Part shown: positions 45,668 through 53,446 of the stretch, in pieces
Numbering within the stretch: position 1 is the stretch's first letter
How the letters are laid out: the number at the start of each line of letters is the position of its first letter
Assembly (NCBI GenBank): GCA_049517655.1
Contig: JBEKRQ010000001.1
Location: forward strand, 757,100-821,099
Length of the DNA stretch: 64,000 bases
Direction of reading: 5' to 3'
Source of the DNA: UBA11358 sp049517655
GTDB taxonomy: Bacteria > Verrucomicrobiota > Verrucomicrobiia > Limisphaerales > UBA11358
Position numbers and translations under genes: made by a program
The notes under the pieces: model-generated
Told to the model about the DNA's origin: nothing
What the model saw: only the letters and a program-made list of their open reading frames with translations
Database searches by the model: none

Positions 45668-46732
45668 TCAACAAATCCGCGGCAGTTGCTCGCCGCTTGG
45701 CATGTCGAGGATCCGGTTCACGCCAATCGTGCTTTTTAACGTGACCAGCGGCGAAGCGCTCTCAATGACTTTGCCGATGGCCGCCACGCCCGCACCTGTC
45801 GCGTAGCCGTGCATGATTTGCAATGCGCGCTCCGCGTCCTTTTCCGCGACAAACACGATGAATCGTCCTTCGCACGCAACGTGCAACGGGTCGAGTCCCA
45901 GCATCTCGCAGGCGGCATGAACGTCTTCGCGCACCGGCACGGCTTTTTCCTCAACGTCAATTTGCAGGTGCGCCGCTTCGGCAATTTCGTTGAGCGCGCT
46001 GGCCAGGCCGCCGCGCGTGAGGTCGCGCAGACAATGAATTTCAATCCCGACTTTAAGCAACTGCAAAACAATTTCGTGAACGGGCGCGGAATCACTTTCA
46101 ATGGCGCTTTCAAATTGCAATCCCTCGCGCATGGCCATGATTGCCATGCCGTGGCGGCCCAAATCGCCATTGACCAAAATCACATCGCCGGGTTGCACAT
46201 TTTGCGGCGCGATTTTTTGGTCATGCTCGATGACGCCGATGCCAGCGGTGTTGATGAACAAACCATCGCCCTTGCCTTTATCCACCACTTTCGTATCGCC
46301 GGTGATGATCTGCACGCCGCAGCGTTGCGCCGCGTCGCGCATCGAGCAAACAATTTTCCAAAGCGTTTCCATTGGCAGCCCTTCTTCCAAAATGAACGCC
46401 GCACTTAAATAAAGCGGACGCGCGCCGGCCATGGCCAGATCATTGACTGTGCCATGCACGGCCATTGAACCGATGTCTCCGCCGGGGAAAAATAATGGCC
46501 GAACGACATAGGAATCTGTCGTGAATGCGATTCGTTTTCCGGTTAATTCAACGACTGCCGCGTCGTGTTGCGTCTCCAGAATGGGATTGTGAAACGCAGT
46601 CAGAAACATTTTGCCGATGAGCTGGTGCATCAGCCTGCCGCCACCGCCATGCGCGAGCAGGACATGCGGGTATTGCTGAATTGGAATGGGGCAAACCGGC
46701 GTGAAATCTTTGGCGGAATTTTTCCTGCTCAT
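45668..46732 (-). CDS. hypE: Hydrogenase maturation factor HypE
   Basis: PurM-like enzyme that dehydrates the carbamoyl group on its C-terminal cysteine to a cyano group for the NiFe site. The C-terminus ends PRIC, as required. The body shows AHGGGGRLMHQLI near residue 26, FTTDSYVVRPLFFPGGDIG and VNGDLGRHGMAIM. ATG at 46732 overlaps the hypD stop by 4 bp (ATGA). It is 354 aa from this start, a little longer than usual owing to an N-terminal segment (SRKNSAKDFTPVCPIP). Last gene of the hox-hyp operon. Confidence 0.96.
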   Translation of the reverse strand: MSRKNSAKDFTPVCPIPIQQYPHVLLAHGGGGRLMHQLIGKMFLTAFHNPILETQHDAAVVELTGKRIAFTTDSYVVRPLFFPGGDIGSMAVHGTVNDLAMAGARPLYLSAAFILEEGLPMETLWKIVCSMRDAAQRCGVQIITGDTKVVDKGKGDGLFINTAGIGVIEHDQKIAPQNVQPGDVILVNGDLGRHGMAIMAMREGLQFESAIESDSAPVHEIVLQLLKVGIEIHCLRDLTRGGLASALNEIAEAAHLQIDVEEKAVPVREDVHAACEMLGLDPLHVACEGRFIVFVAEKDAERALQIMHGYATGAGVAAIGKVIESASPLVTLKSTIGVNRILDMPSGEQLPRIC

Positions 46733-47841
46733 ATTGTTTTGCCGGTTTCTGCGGGCACATGCCGGCGATAACGGTAATACGCGGCGCACGTCCCTTCGGA
46801 TGAAACCATCGTCGCACCAAGCGGATGCTCCGGCGTGCAACGTGTGCCGAACATCGGACATTCGTGCGGTTTGATTTTTCCCTGCAAAACGAGGCCGCTG
46901 AGACATTCGGCGGGTTCGTCAACATGACGGTCGGCCAGGCCGAATTTCTTCTCGGCGTCAAACGCGGCATAGGTGTCGTTCAAACCGAGGCCGCTTTGCG
47001 GAATTTCCCCGACACCGCGCCATTTGCGGGGCACGACCTTGAAAACCTTGTGAATCAACTCCTGCGCCGGCTGGTTGCCTTCGCGGCGCACGGAACGAAC
47101 GTATTGGTTTTCGACCTCGGCGCGGCCGGATTCGAGTTGCTGCACGACCATCAGCACGCCCTGCAAAATATCGAGCGGCTCGAAGCCGGTGACGACAATC
47201 GGCACGCGATATTTCGCCGCAATGGGGAAATATTCTTCATAACCCATGACGGTGCAAACGTGACCGGCGGCGAGAAAACCCTGCACGCGGCAGTTCGGCG
47301 ACGACAGCAACGCCTTCATCGCGGGCGGCACGAGCACGTGCGAAATGAGCATGGAAAAATTATTCAATCTCTTGTGCGCGGCCTGGTAAATGGCCATTGC
47401 TGTTGCGGGCGCCGTCGTCTCAAACCCGACACCGAAGAAAACGACTTCTTTCTTCGGATTTTCCTGCGCGAGTTTCATCGCGTCGAGCGGCGAGTAAACA
47501 ATGCGCACATCGCCGCCTCTGGCTTTGACGCTGAGCAAATCCGTCGTGCTGCCGGGTACGCGCAACATGTCGCCGAATGAGGTGAAAATGACGTCTGGCC
47601 GGGCGGCGATTTCGAGCGCCTTGTCGATGATTTCCAGCGGCGTGACGCAGACCGGACAACCCGGTCCGTGGATGAGCGTGATTTGTTTGGGCAACAGTTC
47701 ATCAATGCCGAACTTCACGATGGCGTGCGTCTGGCCGCCGCAAACTTCCATGATGTTCCAGGAACGGGTTGTGATGCGGTGAATCTCCCGCGCGAATTGC
47801 CGCGCGGGTTCCGCGTCACGATATTCATCAAGATATTTCAT
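46729..47841 (-). CDS. hypD: Hydrogenase maturation factor HypD
   Basis: Iron-sulfur scaffold on which, with HypC, the Fe(CN)2CO unit is built. Signature motifs: VCGGQTHAIVKFGI, HGPGCPVCVTP, and the [4Fe-4S] region with CLSGLVLQGKIKPHEC...GTRC and SSEGTCAAYYRY. Length 370 aa is typical. A family B inverted repeat fills the 95-bp gap to hypC upstream. Translation of hypE is coupled through the overlap. Confidence 0.97.
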   Translation of the reverse strand: MKYLDEYRDAEPARQFAREIHRITTRSWNIMEVCGGQTHAIVKFGIDELLPKQITLIHGPGCPVCVTPLEIIDKALEIAARPDVIFTSFGDMLRVPGSTTDLLSVKARGGDVRIVYSPLDAMKLAQENPKKEVVFFGVGFETTAPATAMAIYQAAHKRLNNFSMLISHVLVPPAMKALLSSPNCRVQGFLAAGHVCTVMGYEEYFPIAAKYRVPIVVTGFEPLDILQGVLMVVQQLESGRAEVENQYVRSVRREGNQPAQELIHKVFKVVPRKWRGVGEIPQSGLGLNDTYAAFDAEKKFGLADRHVDEPAECLSGLVLQGKIKPHECPMFGTRCTPEHPLGATMVSSEGTCAAYYRYRRHVPAETGKTI

Positions 47842-47850
47842 GGTTTATTT

Positions 47851-47925
47851 GGTGGGGCGAGGCTACTGACGAGCCGTCTCCGCTTCGCCGCGCTAAGGTC
47901 GGCTCGCGAGGACGCTCGCCCCACC
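47851..47925. repeat. Family B inverted repeat between hypC and hypD
   Basis: GGTGGGGCGAGGCTACTGAC at one end and GAGGACGCTCGCCCCACC at the other, with a GCTTCGCCGCGC centre. The arms match 5713-5762. Confidence 0.85.
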
Positions 47926-47936
47926 GGTTCAAATTG

Positions 47937-48215
47937 TCAGCCGCTTTGTGTAGGAGGAACGCCTGCACCAGTTGTTCCCAGTTCGCCGAGTTCCTCCATC
48001 TCTTTCAAATAATCGAAGACCTTGTGCGCTTCGTCTTCGTCAAGCCGGCTGAGGGCAAAGCCGACGTGGACGATGACGTAGTCGCCCACTTTCACCTCCG
48101 GCACATAGGCCAGACTGACTTCCTTGAGGATGCCGCCAAAGTTGACCTTGCCAATCCGCAACAACGAATCGTTGCCGCTGATGCTTTCAATTTTTCCTGG
48201 GATTGCGAGACACAT
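47937..48215 (-). CDS. hypC: Hydrogenase maturation chaperone HypC
   Basis: A small chaperone that carries the Fe ligand unit between HypD and the large subunit. Begins MCLAIPGKI, where the Cys2 after processing is essential. It has KVGDYVIVHVGFAL near residue 42. Length 92 aa; the tail (GELGTTGAGVPPTQSG) is a little longer than the standard. It starts 11 bp after the hypF stop. Confidence 0.97.
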   Translation of the reverse strand: MCLAIPGKIESISGNDSLLRIGKVNFGGILKEVSLAYVPEVKVGDYVIVHVGFALSRLDEDEAHKVFDYLKEMEELGELGTTGAGVPPTQSG

Positions 48216-48226
48216 TGTCCCCTACT

Positions 48227-50767
48227 TTACTCCTTCCTCCGCAAGGCAGCAACGACTTGTCCCAGTGCAATCCCGCCGTCGTTCGGCGGCACGCGCTGAT
48301 GCCAATAGGGTCGAAAACCCTCCGCCAGCAAACGCCGCACCGCGCGCTCCGTCAAATAACGATTCTGAAAACAACCACCGGAAAGCACAACCCGGTTTTG
48401 GCCGACGCGTTTTGCAATGGCGATAATGGCCTCGACCAATGCGTTGTGAAATTTTGCGGAAATTTTGCCGACCGAAACACCACGCTTAACATCCGCCAAA
48501 ATGGCTTCAATCATCGGCGACCAATCCAAAATAATTGCGGATTGCGGACCCCGGCTTTGCCGGAGGCTTCGCCGAGGCGAGTTGTGGATTGCGAATTGGC
48601 TGCTAATCCGCAATTCATAAGCTTCCTCGGTTTCAACGCCCTCCAGCGCGAATTCCAGTTCCATCGCCGCCTGACCTTCAAATCGGATGTGCTGACGAAG
48701 ATTGGTGAGTGAAGCGACGGCGTCGAAAAGCCGGCCCACACTGGAACAAAGCGGCGAATTCAATTTTTTGGCCAGCATTGTTTTCAGCGTGGTCATTTCT
48801 GCTGCCGAAAAAGCGGTGATTGTTGCCAGTTTTTCCTGTTTAAAAACTTTGTCGCCGGAAATTTCGTAAAGCAGTCCGAGCGCGGTTCGGCGCGGTTCCT
48901 TCACGGCCTTGTCGCCGCCCGGCAGATGGAACGGACGCAAATGCGCGACGCGTTCGATGTTGTTATCGGTGACGATAAAAAATTCGCCGCCCCAAATCGT
49001 GCCGTCCAAACCGTAACCTGTTCCGTCCCACGACACGCCGAGCATGGGCGGCGCGATTTCATTTTCGGCCATGCAGGACAGGACGTGGGCGATGTGATGC
49101 TGGACGCCGACGTGGCACACTGTGGTGGGGTGCGATGCTCGCCTGGGCGAAGCCTCGCGAAGACCGGTCCCTATCGCGTCGTCGGCGGGCTGCGGAGAGC
49201 CCGCCCTACCTGTCATTTCATTGGCATACTTTGTCGAGAGATAATCCGGATGCAAATCGGCGGCAATGATTTGCGGCTCGGCCTCGTAAAGCTTTTCGAA
49301 ATCCGCGATGACATGGCGGAAGGCGGCGTGCGCCTGTTCGGTTTCCAAATCACCGATGTGCTGGCTGATGAAAACCTGATTACCGACAGAAAGCGCCACG
49401 GTGTTTTTTAAATGAGCGCCAACGGCCAATACAATTGCGGATTGCGGATTGCGGATTGCGGATTTCAGAGTTTTGGTGGGGCGAGCGTCCCCGCGAGCCG
49501 CATTCCGCATTCTGCATTCCACATTCTGCATTTGAATGGGCAGCGGTGCATAACCGCGGGCGCGGCGCAAAACCAATTCGCGGTCGAGCATCACGCGCAC
49601 AACCGAATCGTCCACATGCCGGACAATGGGGCGGTTGTGGACCAAAAATAAATCCGCGATGCCGCCGAGACGCTCCAAGGCTTCATGTTCATCCGTGCAA
49701 ATCGGCTCATCACTCAGGTTGCCGCTTGTGGCGATGACAGGAAAACCGAGTTCGGTCATCAACAGATGATGCAACGGCGTGTAAGGCAGCATCACGCCGA
49801 GATTAGGATTGCCGGGAGCCACCGAATTTACGATTTGCGATTTGCGATTTGCGATTTTCTTGAGCAGGACGATGGGTGCTTCGGATGAGTGCAACAGTCG
49901 CTTTTCCAAAGGCGAGACTTTGCATTCCACCTTGATGACCTTCAATGAAGGAAACATCAGCGCGAACGGTCTTTCTTCGCGATGTTTCCGCTCGCGTAAA
50001 AGTCGAACTGCTTTGTCGTTGCGGGTATCCGTCATCAGGTGAAACCCGCCGAGTCCCTTGACTGCGACGATTTGTCCCTGTCGGATGGCTTCGGCAGCAG
50101 CGAGCAAAGCGTCGGCATTCTGGAGTGCGCGGACATGTCCGCGCTTTGAAAGCGGCGACACGTCGCCGCATTCCCACAATTCCAAATGCGGGCCGCAGAC
50201 CGGACACGCATTTGGCTGCGCGTGAAAACGGCGGTCGCGCGGGTCATCGTATTCAGCCTGACATTGCGGACACATCGTGAACTTGCGCATCGAAGTGTTC
50301 GCGCGGTCGTAAGGCAGGGATTCAATGATGCTGAAGCGCGGGCCGCAATGGGTGCAATTGGTGAATGGATAACGGTAACGACGATTGGCAGGATCAAAAA
50401 CTTCGTGTAGACAATCCGGACAAGCGGCAATGTCCGGCAAAATCAGCGCGGTTTTGCCGCCGCCGGTTTGACTTTCGCGGATTTCAAATTTCTTGTAACC
50501 GGCGGCGTCAAGCCACGAGCTTTCGAGGCTTTGGATGAAACTGCGCGGCGGTTTCTCGGTGTCGAGACGGAGAAAAAATTGTTCGAGCGCGGCGCGCGGA
50601 CCTTCAACTTCGATGAAAACGCCTTGCGAAGAATTATTGACCCATCCGGAAAGGTGGAGTTCGGCGGCGAGGCGGAAGACGAACGGGCGAAAGCCGACGC
50701 CCTGCACCGCGCCGCGAACGGAAAGTTTCAGGCGCGTGCATCGGCTGGTTTGGCTGGCTTTGTTCAC
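48227..50767 (-). CDS. hypF: Carbamoyltransferase HypF with several repeat-derived insertions
   Basis: Makes the carbamoyl group that becomes the CN ligand. Order: acylphosphatase domain (about 10-95, VQGVGFRPFVFRLA), zinc fingers (CPDC..., CTHCGPRF; CPQC..., CPVCGPH), YrdC-like domain (about 205-390) and Kae1-like domain (about 430-846; VGVQHHIAHVLSCMAEN). At 846 aa it exceeds the usual 750-770 aa. The excess maps to segments encoded by repeats: GDVSPLSKRGH (about residues 200-215), NRKSQIVN (about 302-312), NVECRMRN...RNPQSAI (about 412-445), GRAGSPQPA...RRAS (about 520-548) and IHNSPRRSLRQSRGPQSAI (about 716-745). Translation is taken from GTG at 50767; no good SD was seen. Confidence 0.93.
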   Translation of the reverse strand: MNKASQTSRCTRLKLSVRGAVQGVGFRPFVFRLAAELHLSGWVNNSSQGVFIEVEGPRAALEQFFLRLDTEKPPRSFIQSLESSWLDAAGYKKFEIRESQTGGGKTALILPDIAACPDCLHEVFDPANRRYRYPFTNCTHCGPRFSIIESLPYDRANTSMRKFTMCPQCQAEYDDPRDRRFHAQPNACPVCGPHLELWECGDVSPLSKRGHVRALQNADALLAAAEAIRQGQIVAVKGLGGFHLMTDTRNDKAVRLLRERKHREERPFALMFPSLKVIKVECKVSPLEKRLLHSSEAPIVLLKKIANRKSQIVNSVAPGNPNLGVMLPYTPLHHLLMTELGFPVIATSGNLSDEPICTDEHEALERLGGIADLFLVHNRPIVRHVDDSVVRVMLDRELVLRRARGYAPLPIQMQNVECRMRNAARGDARPTKTLKSAIRNPQSAIVLAVGAHLKNTVALSVGNQVFISQHIGDLETEQAHAAFRHVIADFEKLYEAEPQIIAADLHPDYLSTKYANEMTGRAGSPQPADDAIGTGLREASPRRASHPTTVCHVGVQHHIAHVLSCMAENEIAPPMLGVSWDGTGYGLDGTIWGGEFFIVTDNNIERVAHLRPFHLPGGDKAVKEPRRTALGLLYEISGDKVFKQEKLATITAFSAAEMTTLKTMLAKKLNSPLCSSVGRLFDAVASLTNLRQHIRFEGQAAMELEFALEGVETEEAYELRISSQFAIHNSPRRSLRQSRGPQSAIILDWSPMIEAILADVKRGVSVGKISAKFHNALVEAIIAIAKRVGQNRVVLSGGCFQNRYLTERAVRRLLAEGFRPYWHQRVPPNDGGIALGQVVAALRRKE
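48533..48620. repeat. Repeat insertion in hypF, C-terminal part
   Basis: ATTGCGGATTGCGGA, then a dyad around GGCTTTGCCGGAGGCTTCGC, then GTGGATTGCGAATTGG and AATCCGCAATTC. It is carried in frame. Confidence 0.65.
49124..49210. repeat. Family A-like repeat insertion in hypF
   Basis: GGTGGGGTGCGATGCTCGCC ... GGCGGGCTGCGGAGAGCCCG, ending CGCCCTACC. The right part matches the glnS copy (GRAGSPQPA when translated on the minus strand). Confidence 0.8.
49429..49530. repeat. Composite tandem repeats inside hypF
   Basis: GATTGCGGATTGCGGATTGC (9-bp unit, 49435-49463), then one arm of family B (49475-49500), then ATTCCGCATTCTGCATTCCA units (49501-49530). Three different repeats sit side by side, all in frame. 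Confidence 0.82.
49829..49861. repeat. Tandem GATTTGC repeat inside hypF, family F
   Basis: Three to four units of GCGATTTGCGATTT. It encodes IANRKSQIVN on the minus strand. Confidence 0.78.
50127..50169. repeat. Double palindrome inside hypF
   Basis: A perfect 18-bp palindrome GCGCGGACATGTCCGCGC (50127-50144), the short dyad CTTTGAAAG, and GCGGCGAC-AC-GTCGCCGC (50152-50169). Encodes GDVSPLSKRGHVRA. Confidence 0.8.
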
Positions 50768-50864
50768 GGGGGGATTTTGTCCGAAGCAGCTTCGAATTCA
50801 AAGCGGAAGAGACGGGAAAAACCAGTGCTGTCGCCGCTCGGAGCGTTTTTGCACTGGAAATAAA

Positions 50865-51308
50865 TCAAAATTTGCCGCTGCGGACGATTTTGACGATTTG
50901 TTTCACGACTTCGCGCGCGGCTTGTTCGACTTCCGGGGAAAGGGTTGTGCCAAAATTAAAATCACGGCCGCGGATGCTGAAAAGGATGGCGCGCGGCTCG
51001 CGGCCATGAAGTGTTTTGCACAGCGATAGCACATCAGCCGGAGTCAGATAATGGGCGACGGCGTGGCTTCGGAAACGCGGTGTGACGACGGTGCGTTGGA
51101 TTGGCTCCGGCGCTTCGGGAATTGCTGCGTCTACGAAGATGACGGTGTCGAAACGGCTGATGGTCTCGGCAGCTTCGATTTCAAGCTGTTGATCGGTCTC
51201 CAATTCCACCTCAGGCAGGTTCAGCGCAGCCAGTTGTTCGATGACGAACCAGCCGACGCCGTCGTCGCGACGGCTGCGGTTGCCATAGCCAATAACAAGG
51301 GTTTTCAT
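50865..51308 (-). CDS. Hydrogenase maturation protease, M52 family
   Basis: Endopeptidase that removes the C-terminal tail of the NiFe large subunit after nickel insertion. The start MKTLVIGYGNRSRRDDGVG has the conserved aspartate (D16 region) of HycI/HyaD/HoxW proteins, and VIFVDAAIPEAPEP holds the second nickel-sensing acidic position. Length 147 aa is normal. It lies between hoxH and hypF in the operon and would be the HoxH-specific protease (a HoxW equivalent). A family A repeat separates it from hoxH. Confidence 0.92.
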   Translation of the reverse strand: MKTLVIGYGNRSRRDDGVGWFVIEQLAALNLPEVELETDQQLEIEAAETISRFDTVIFVDAAIPEAPEPIQRTVVTPRFRSHAVAHYLTPADVLSLCKTLHGREPRAILFSIRGRDFNFGTTLSPEVEQAAREVVKQIVKIVRSGKF

Positions 51309-51325
51309 GAGTTACAACACGTATT

Positions 51326-51407
51326 GGTAGGGCGCGATGTCCCTATCGCGCCGTGGCTGGCCGCCGGTTTTCGCACGAGCGGCGCGCTGGGGACAGCGCG
51401 CCCTACC
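51326..51407. repeat. Family A palindromic repeat between hoxH and the protease gene
   Basis: GGTAGGGCGCGATGTCCCTA on the left and GGGGACAGCGCGCCCTACC on the right, nearly complementary arms around a GC-rich centre. Confidence 0.87.
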
Positions 51408-51417
51408 TAAAAATGAG

Positions 51418-52845
51418 TTACGAATTGCGTTGCAGTGTTTGCAACACTTTCCCGTCCGCGTCCACCAGTTCGACGTGTATCGGCATCTGGCCCATGGCGT
51501 GGGTGGCGCAGCTCAAGCAGGGATCGTAGCAGCGGATGAGCGCCTCGACGCGGTTGAGCATGCCTTCCTTGAGTTTCTTTGCCTTGACGTATTTCCGTGC
51601 AATGGCCTGCACGCCGCGGTTCATCGCCAGGTTGTTATGGCCGGTGGCAACAATCAGGTTGGCTTTCTCAATCCGGCCATCGGCGTCCACCCAATAATGA
51701 TGGATTAACGTGCCACGCGGCGCCTCGATCACGCCCACACCCTCCCGTTGGGTCGGCTGGTTCGGCACCAGAATATCGGTGCTGGTGATGTCGGGGCTTT
51801 CCAGCAACTGCTGCGCGCGTTCCAGTCCGTAAAGTATCTCAATCAACCGCGCCCAGTGATAGTAGAACGAACTGGTCTGCACACGGCCCTTGGCGCGCCA
51901 AACTTTCAACTCCGCGTTGGCCTTCGGTGTCGCAATATGGCTGCAGAGGTTCACGCGCGCGAGCGGTCCCACGCGATACATACCCCGTGGATAACCGAGC
52001 TTTGAGATGAATGGGAACTTCATGTAAGACCACGGTTCGACCGCCTCGCTGATGTAATCCAGATATTTCGCCGGTGAAATCTGGTCATGCACAATCCCGC
52101 CCCTGGCATCACAGAAGCGCAGATTGCCGTCGTATAACTCCAGCGCGCCGTCCGGCTGGACCAGTCCCATGTAGTTGGAATCGAAGTTGGCGAAGTCTTC
52201 GACTTCCGCAAGATGCTGACGATGGTAGCCCTTGAGCAAATCAAGGGCGAACCGCGCGTGCTCGAACGCTTCGGGCAGACCGCGCAGAATTTCGTCGCGT
52301 TGCGCCATTGTGAGGACCTTATTCACACCGCCGGGCACCGTGAAGTCCGCATGTATCTTGCGTCCGCCGACCGACTTGATCAGTTCCTGGCCGAATTTGC
52401 GCAGCCGCACGCCTTTGATTGCAATGTCAGGCTTCAGCTGGATCAGACCGACAATATTGCGGATGGCCGGGTCGGCGTCGTAGCCGAGCAACAGGTCGGG
52501 TGCGCTCAAATGGAAGAAGCTAAGCGCGTGGGATTGGATGACTTGTCCCATGTGTATCAGTTCGCGCAGCATCTTCGCCGTGCGCGGAATCTCGCGGCCG
52601 ACGATGACGTCGCAGGCCTTGGCGCTGGCCAGCAAATGGCTGACGGGGCAGATGCCGCAGACGCGCGGCGTGATTTGCGGCATCTCGGTGAAATGCCGGC
52701 CTTCGCAGAACTTCTCAAAACCGCGAAATTCCACGACATGGAAGCGGGCGTCGTCCACCTCGCCGCGGCTGTCGAGATGGATGGTGATCTTCGCGTGACC
52801 TTCGATGCGGGTTACGGGGTTGATGATGATGGTTTTGATCGTCAT
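51418..52845 (-). CDS. hoxH: NiFe hydrogenase large subunit, HoxH-like (group 3)
   Basis: Binds the NiFe(CN)2CO active site. The proximal cysteines are in PRVCGICPVSH (C63, C66) and the distal pair in DPCLSCATH near the C-terminus. The 26 residues after that histidine would be removed by the maturation protease. At 475 aa it matches cytoplasmic bidirectional group 3 enzymes; NAD(P)-linked group 3d or a related bifurcating type is inferred from the HoxE/F/U neighbours. Other markers: NPVTRIEGHAKI at the start, GLVQPDGALELYDG-like middle. It begins 1 bp from the hoxY end, so the two are tightly coupled. Confidence 0.96.
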   Translation of the reverse strand: MTIKTIIINPVTRIEGHAKITIHLDSRGEVDDARFHVVEFRGFEKFCEGRHFTEMPQITPRVCGICPVSHLLASAKACDVIVGREIPRTAKMLRELIHMGQVIQSHALSFFHLSAPDLLLGYDADPAIRNIVGLIQLKPDIAIKGVRLRKFGQELIKSVGGRKIHADFTVPGGVNKVLTMAQRDEILRGLPEAFEHARFALDLLKGYHRQHLAEVEDFANFDSNYMGLVQPDGALELYDGNLRFCDARGGIVHDQISPAKYLDYISEAVEPWSYMKFPFISKLGYPRGMYRVGPLARVNLCSHIATPKANAELKVWRAKGRVQTSSFYYHWARLIEILYGLERAQQLLESPDITSTDILVPNQPTQREGVGVIEAPRGTLIHHYWVDADGRIEKANLIVATGHNNLAMNRGVQAIARKYVKAKKLKEGMLNRVEALIRCYDPCLSCATHAMGQMPIHVELVDADGKVLQTLQRNS

Positions 52846-52846
52846 G

Positions 52847-53446
52847 TCAGTCGTATCTTAAATTCTTTTCATTCCATTGCGGCGTGCGGCCAGCCAGCAA
52901 TTCCGTCAGGACATACCAAATCACGTCCGCATCCGGCGGACAGCCGGGGATACTGAAATCAACCTTCACCACCTCTTGAAGCGGCCGCGCCTTCGGGCAC
53001 AGCCCCGGCACGACAGGGTCATTGGGGATGCAACTGATGCGGTTGCTTTCAGCCTGCTCGTAAGCGCGCGCCAGGCAGTCCTTCAACGGAAACTGATTAC
53101 GCAGCGCCGGGATGTTGCCTGTGATGGCGCAATCGCCAAGCGCAATGAGAATTTTGCAGCGGTCGCGCAGCATCTTCAGCTCATGTTCCTGATCGGTGTT
53201 GTTCACGCAACCCTCGACAATACCGACGTCCACCTGTGGCATATCCTTTACCTTGGTGTCCACGATTGGGCTGAACAGGATGTCAATCAGCTTGAACAAA
53301 TCCACCAGGCGCTCGTCCAGATCGAGGAATGACATGTGACAACCCGAGCAGCCGCTCAGCCACATTGTCGCCACGCGCACCTTGGCGGGAGCCTTTGCAG
53401 TCGATACACTTGCTGATTTCTTCGTTGTTTTCCGTGTCTTGTTCAT
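52847..53446 (-). CDS. hoxY: NiFe hydrogenase small subunit, HoxY-like
   Basis: Carries the proximal [4Fe-4S] cluster next to the NiFe site. Ligands appear as WLSGCSGCHMS (C33, C36), then EGCVNN or GDCAITGN and PGLC/PGCPPD further on. Length 199 aa, no Tat signal peptide, so the enzyme is cytoplasmic. A basic, Ala/Ser/Lys-rich N-terminal segment of about 22 residues precedes the domain. Its start codon overlaps the end of the upstream NuoG-like gene (ATGA at 53443-53446). Confidence 0.96.
   Translation of the reverse strand: MNKTRKTTKKSASVSTAKAPAKVRVATMWLSGCSGCHMSFLDLDERLVDLFKLIDILFSPIVDTKVKDMPQVDVGIVEGCVNNTDQEHELKMLRDRCKILIALGDCAITGNIPALRNQFPLKDCLARAYEQAESNRISCIPNDPVVPGLCPKARPLQEVVKVDFSIPGCPPDADVIWYVLTELLAGRTPQWNEKNLRYD

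Noticed and set aside
49429..49530. CRISPR-like tandem repeat array
   Set aside because: Units are only 9-10 bp and contiguous with no unique spacers; no cas genes are in the window.
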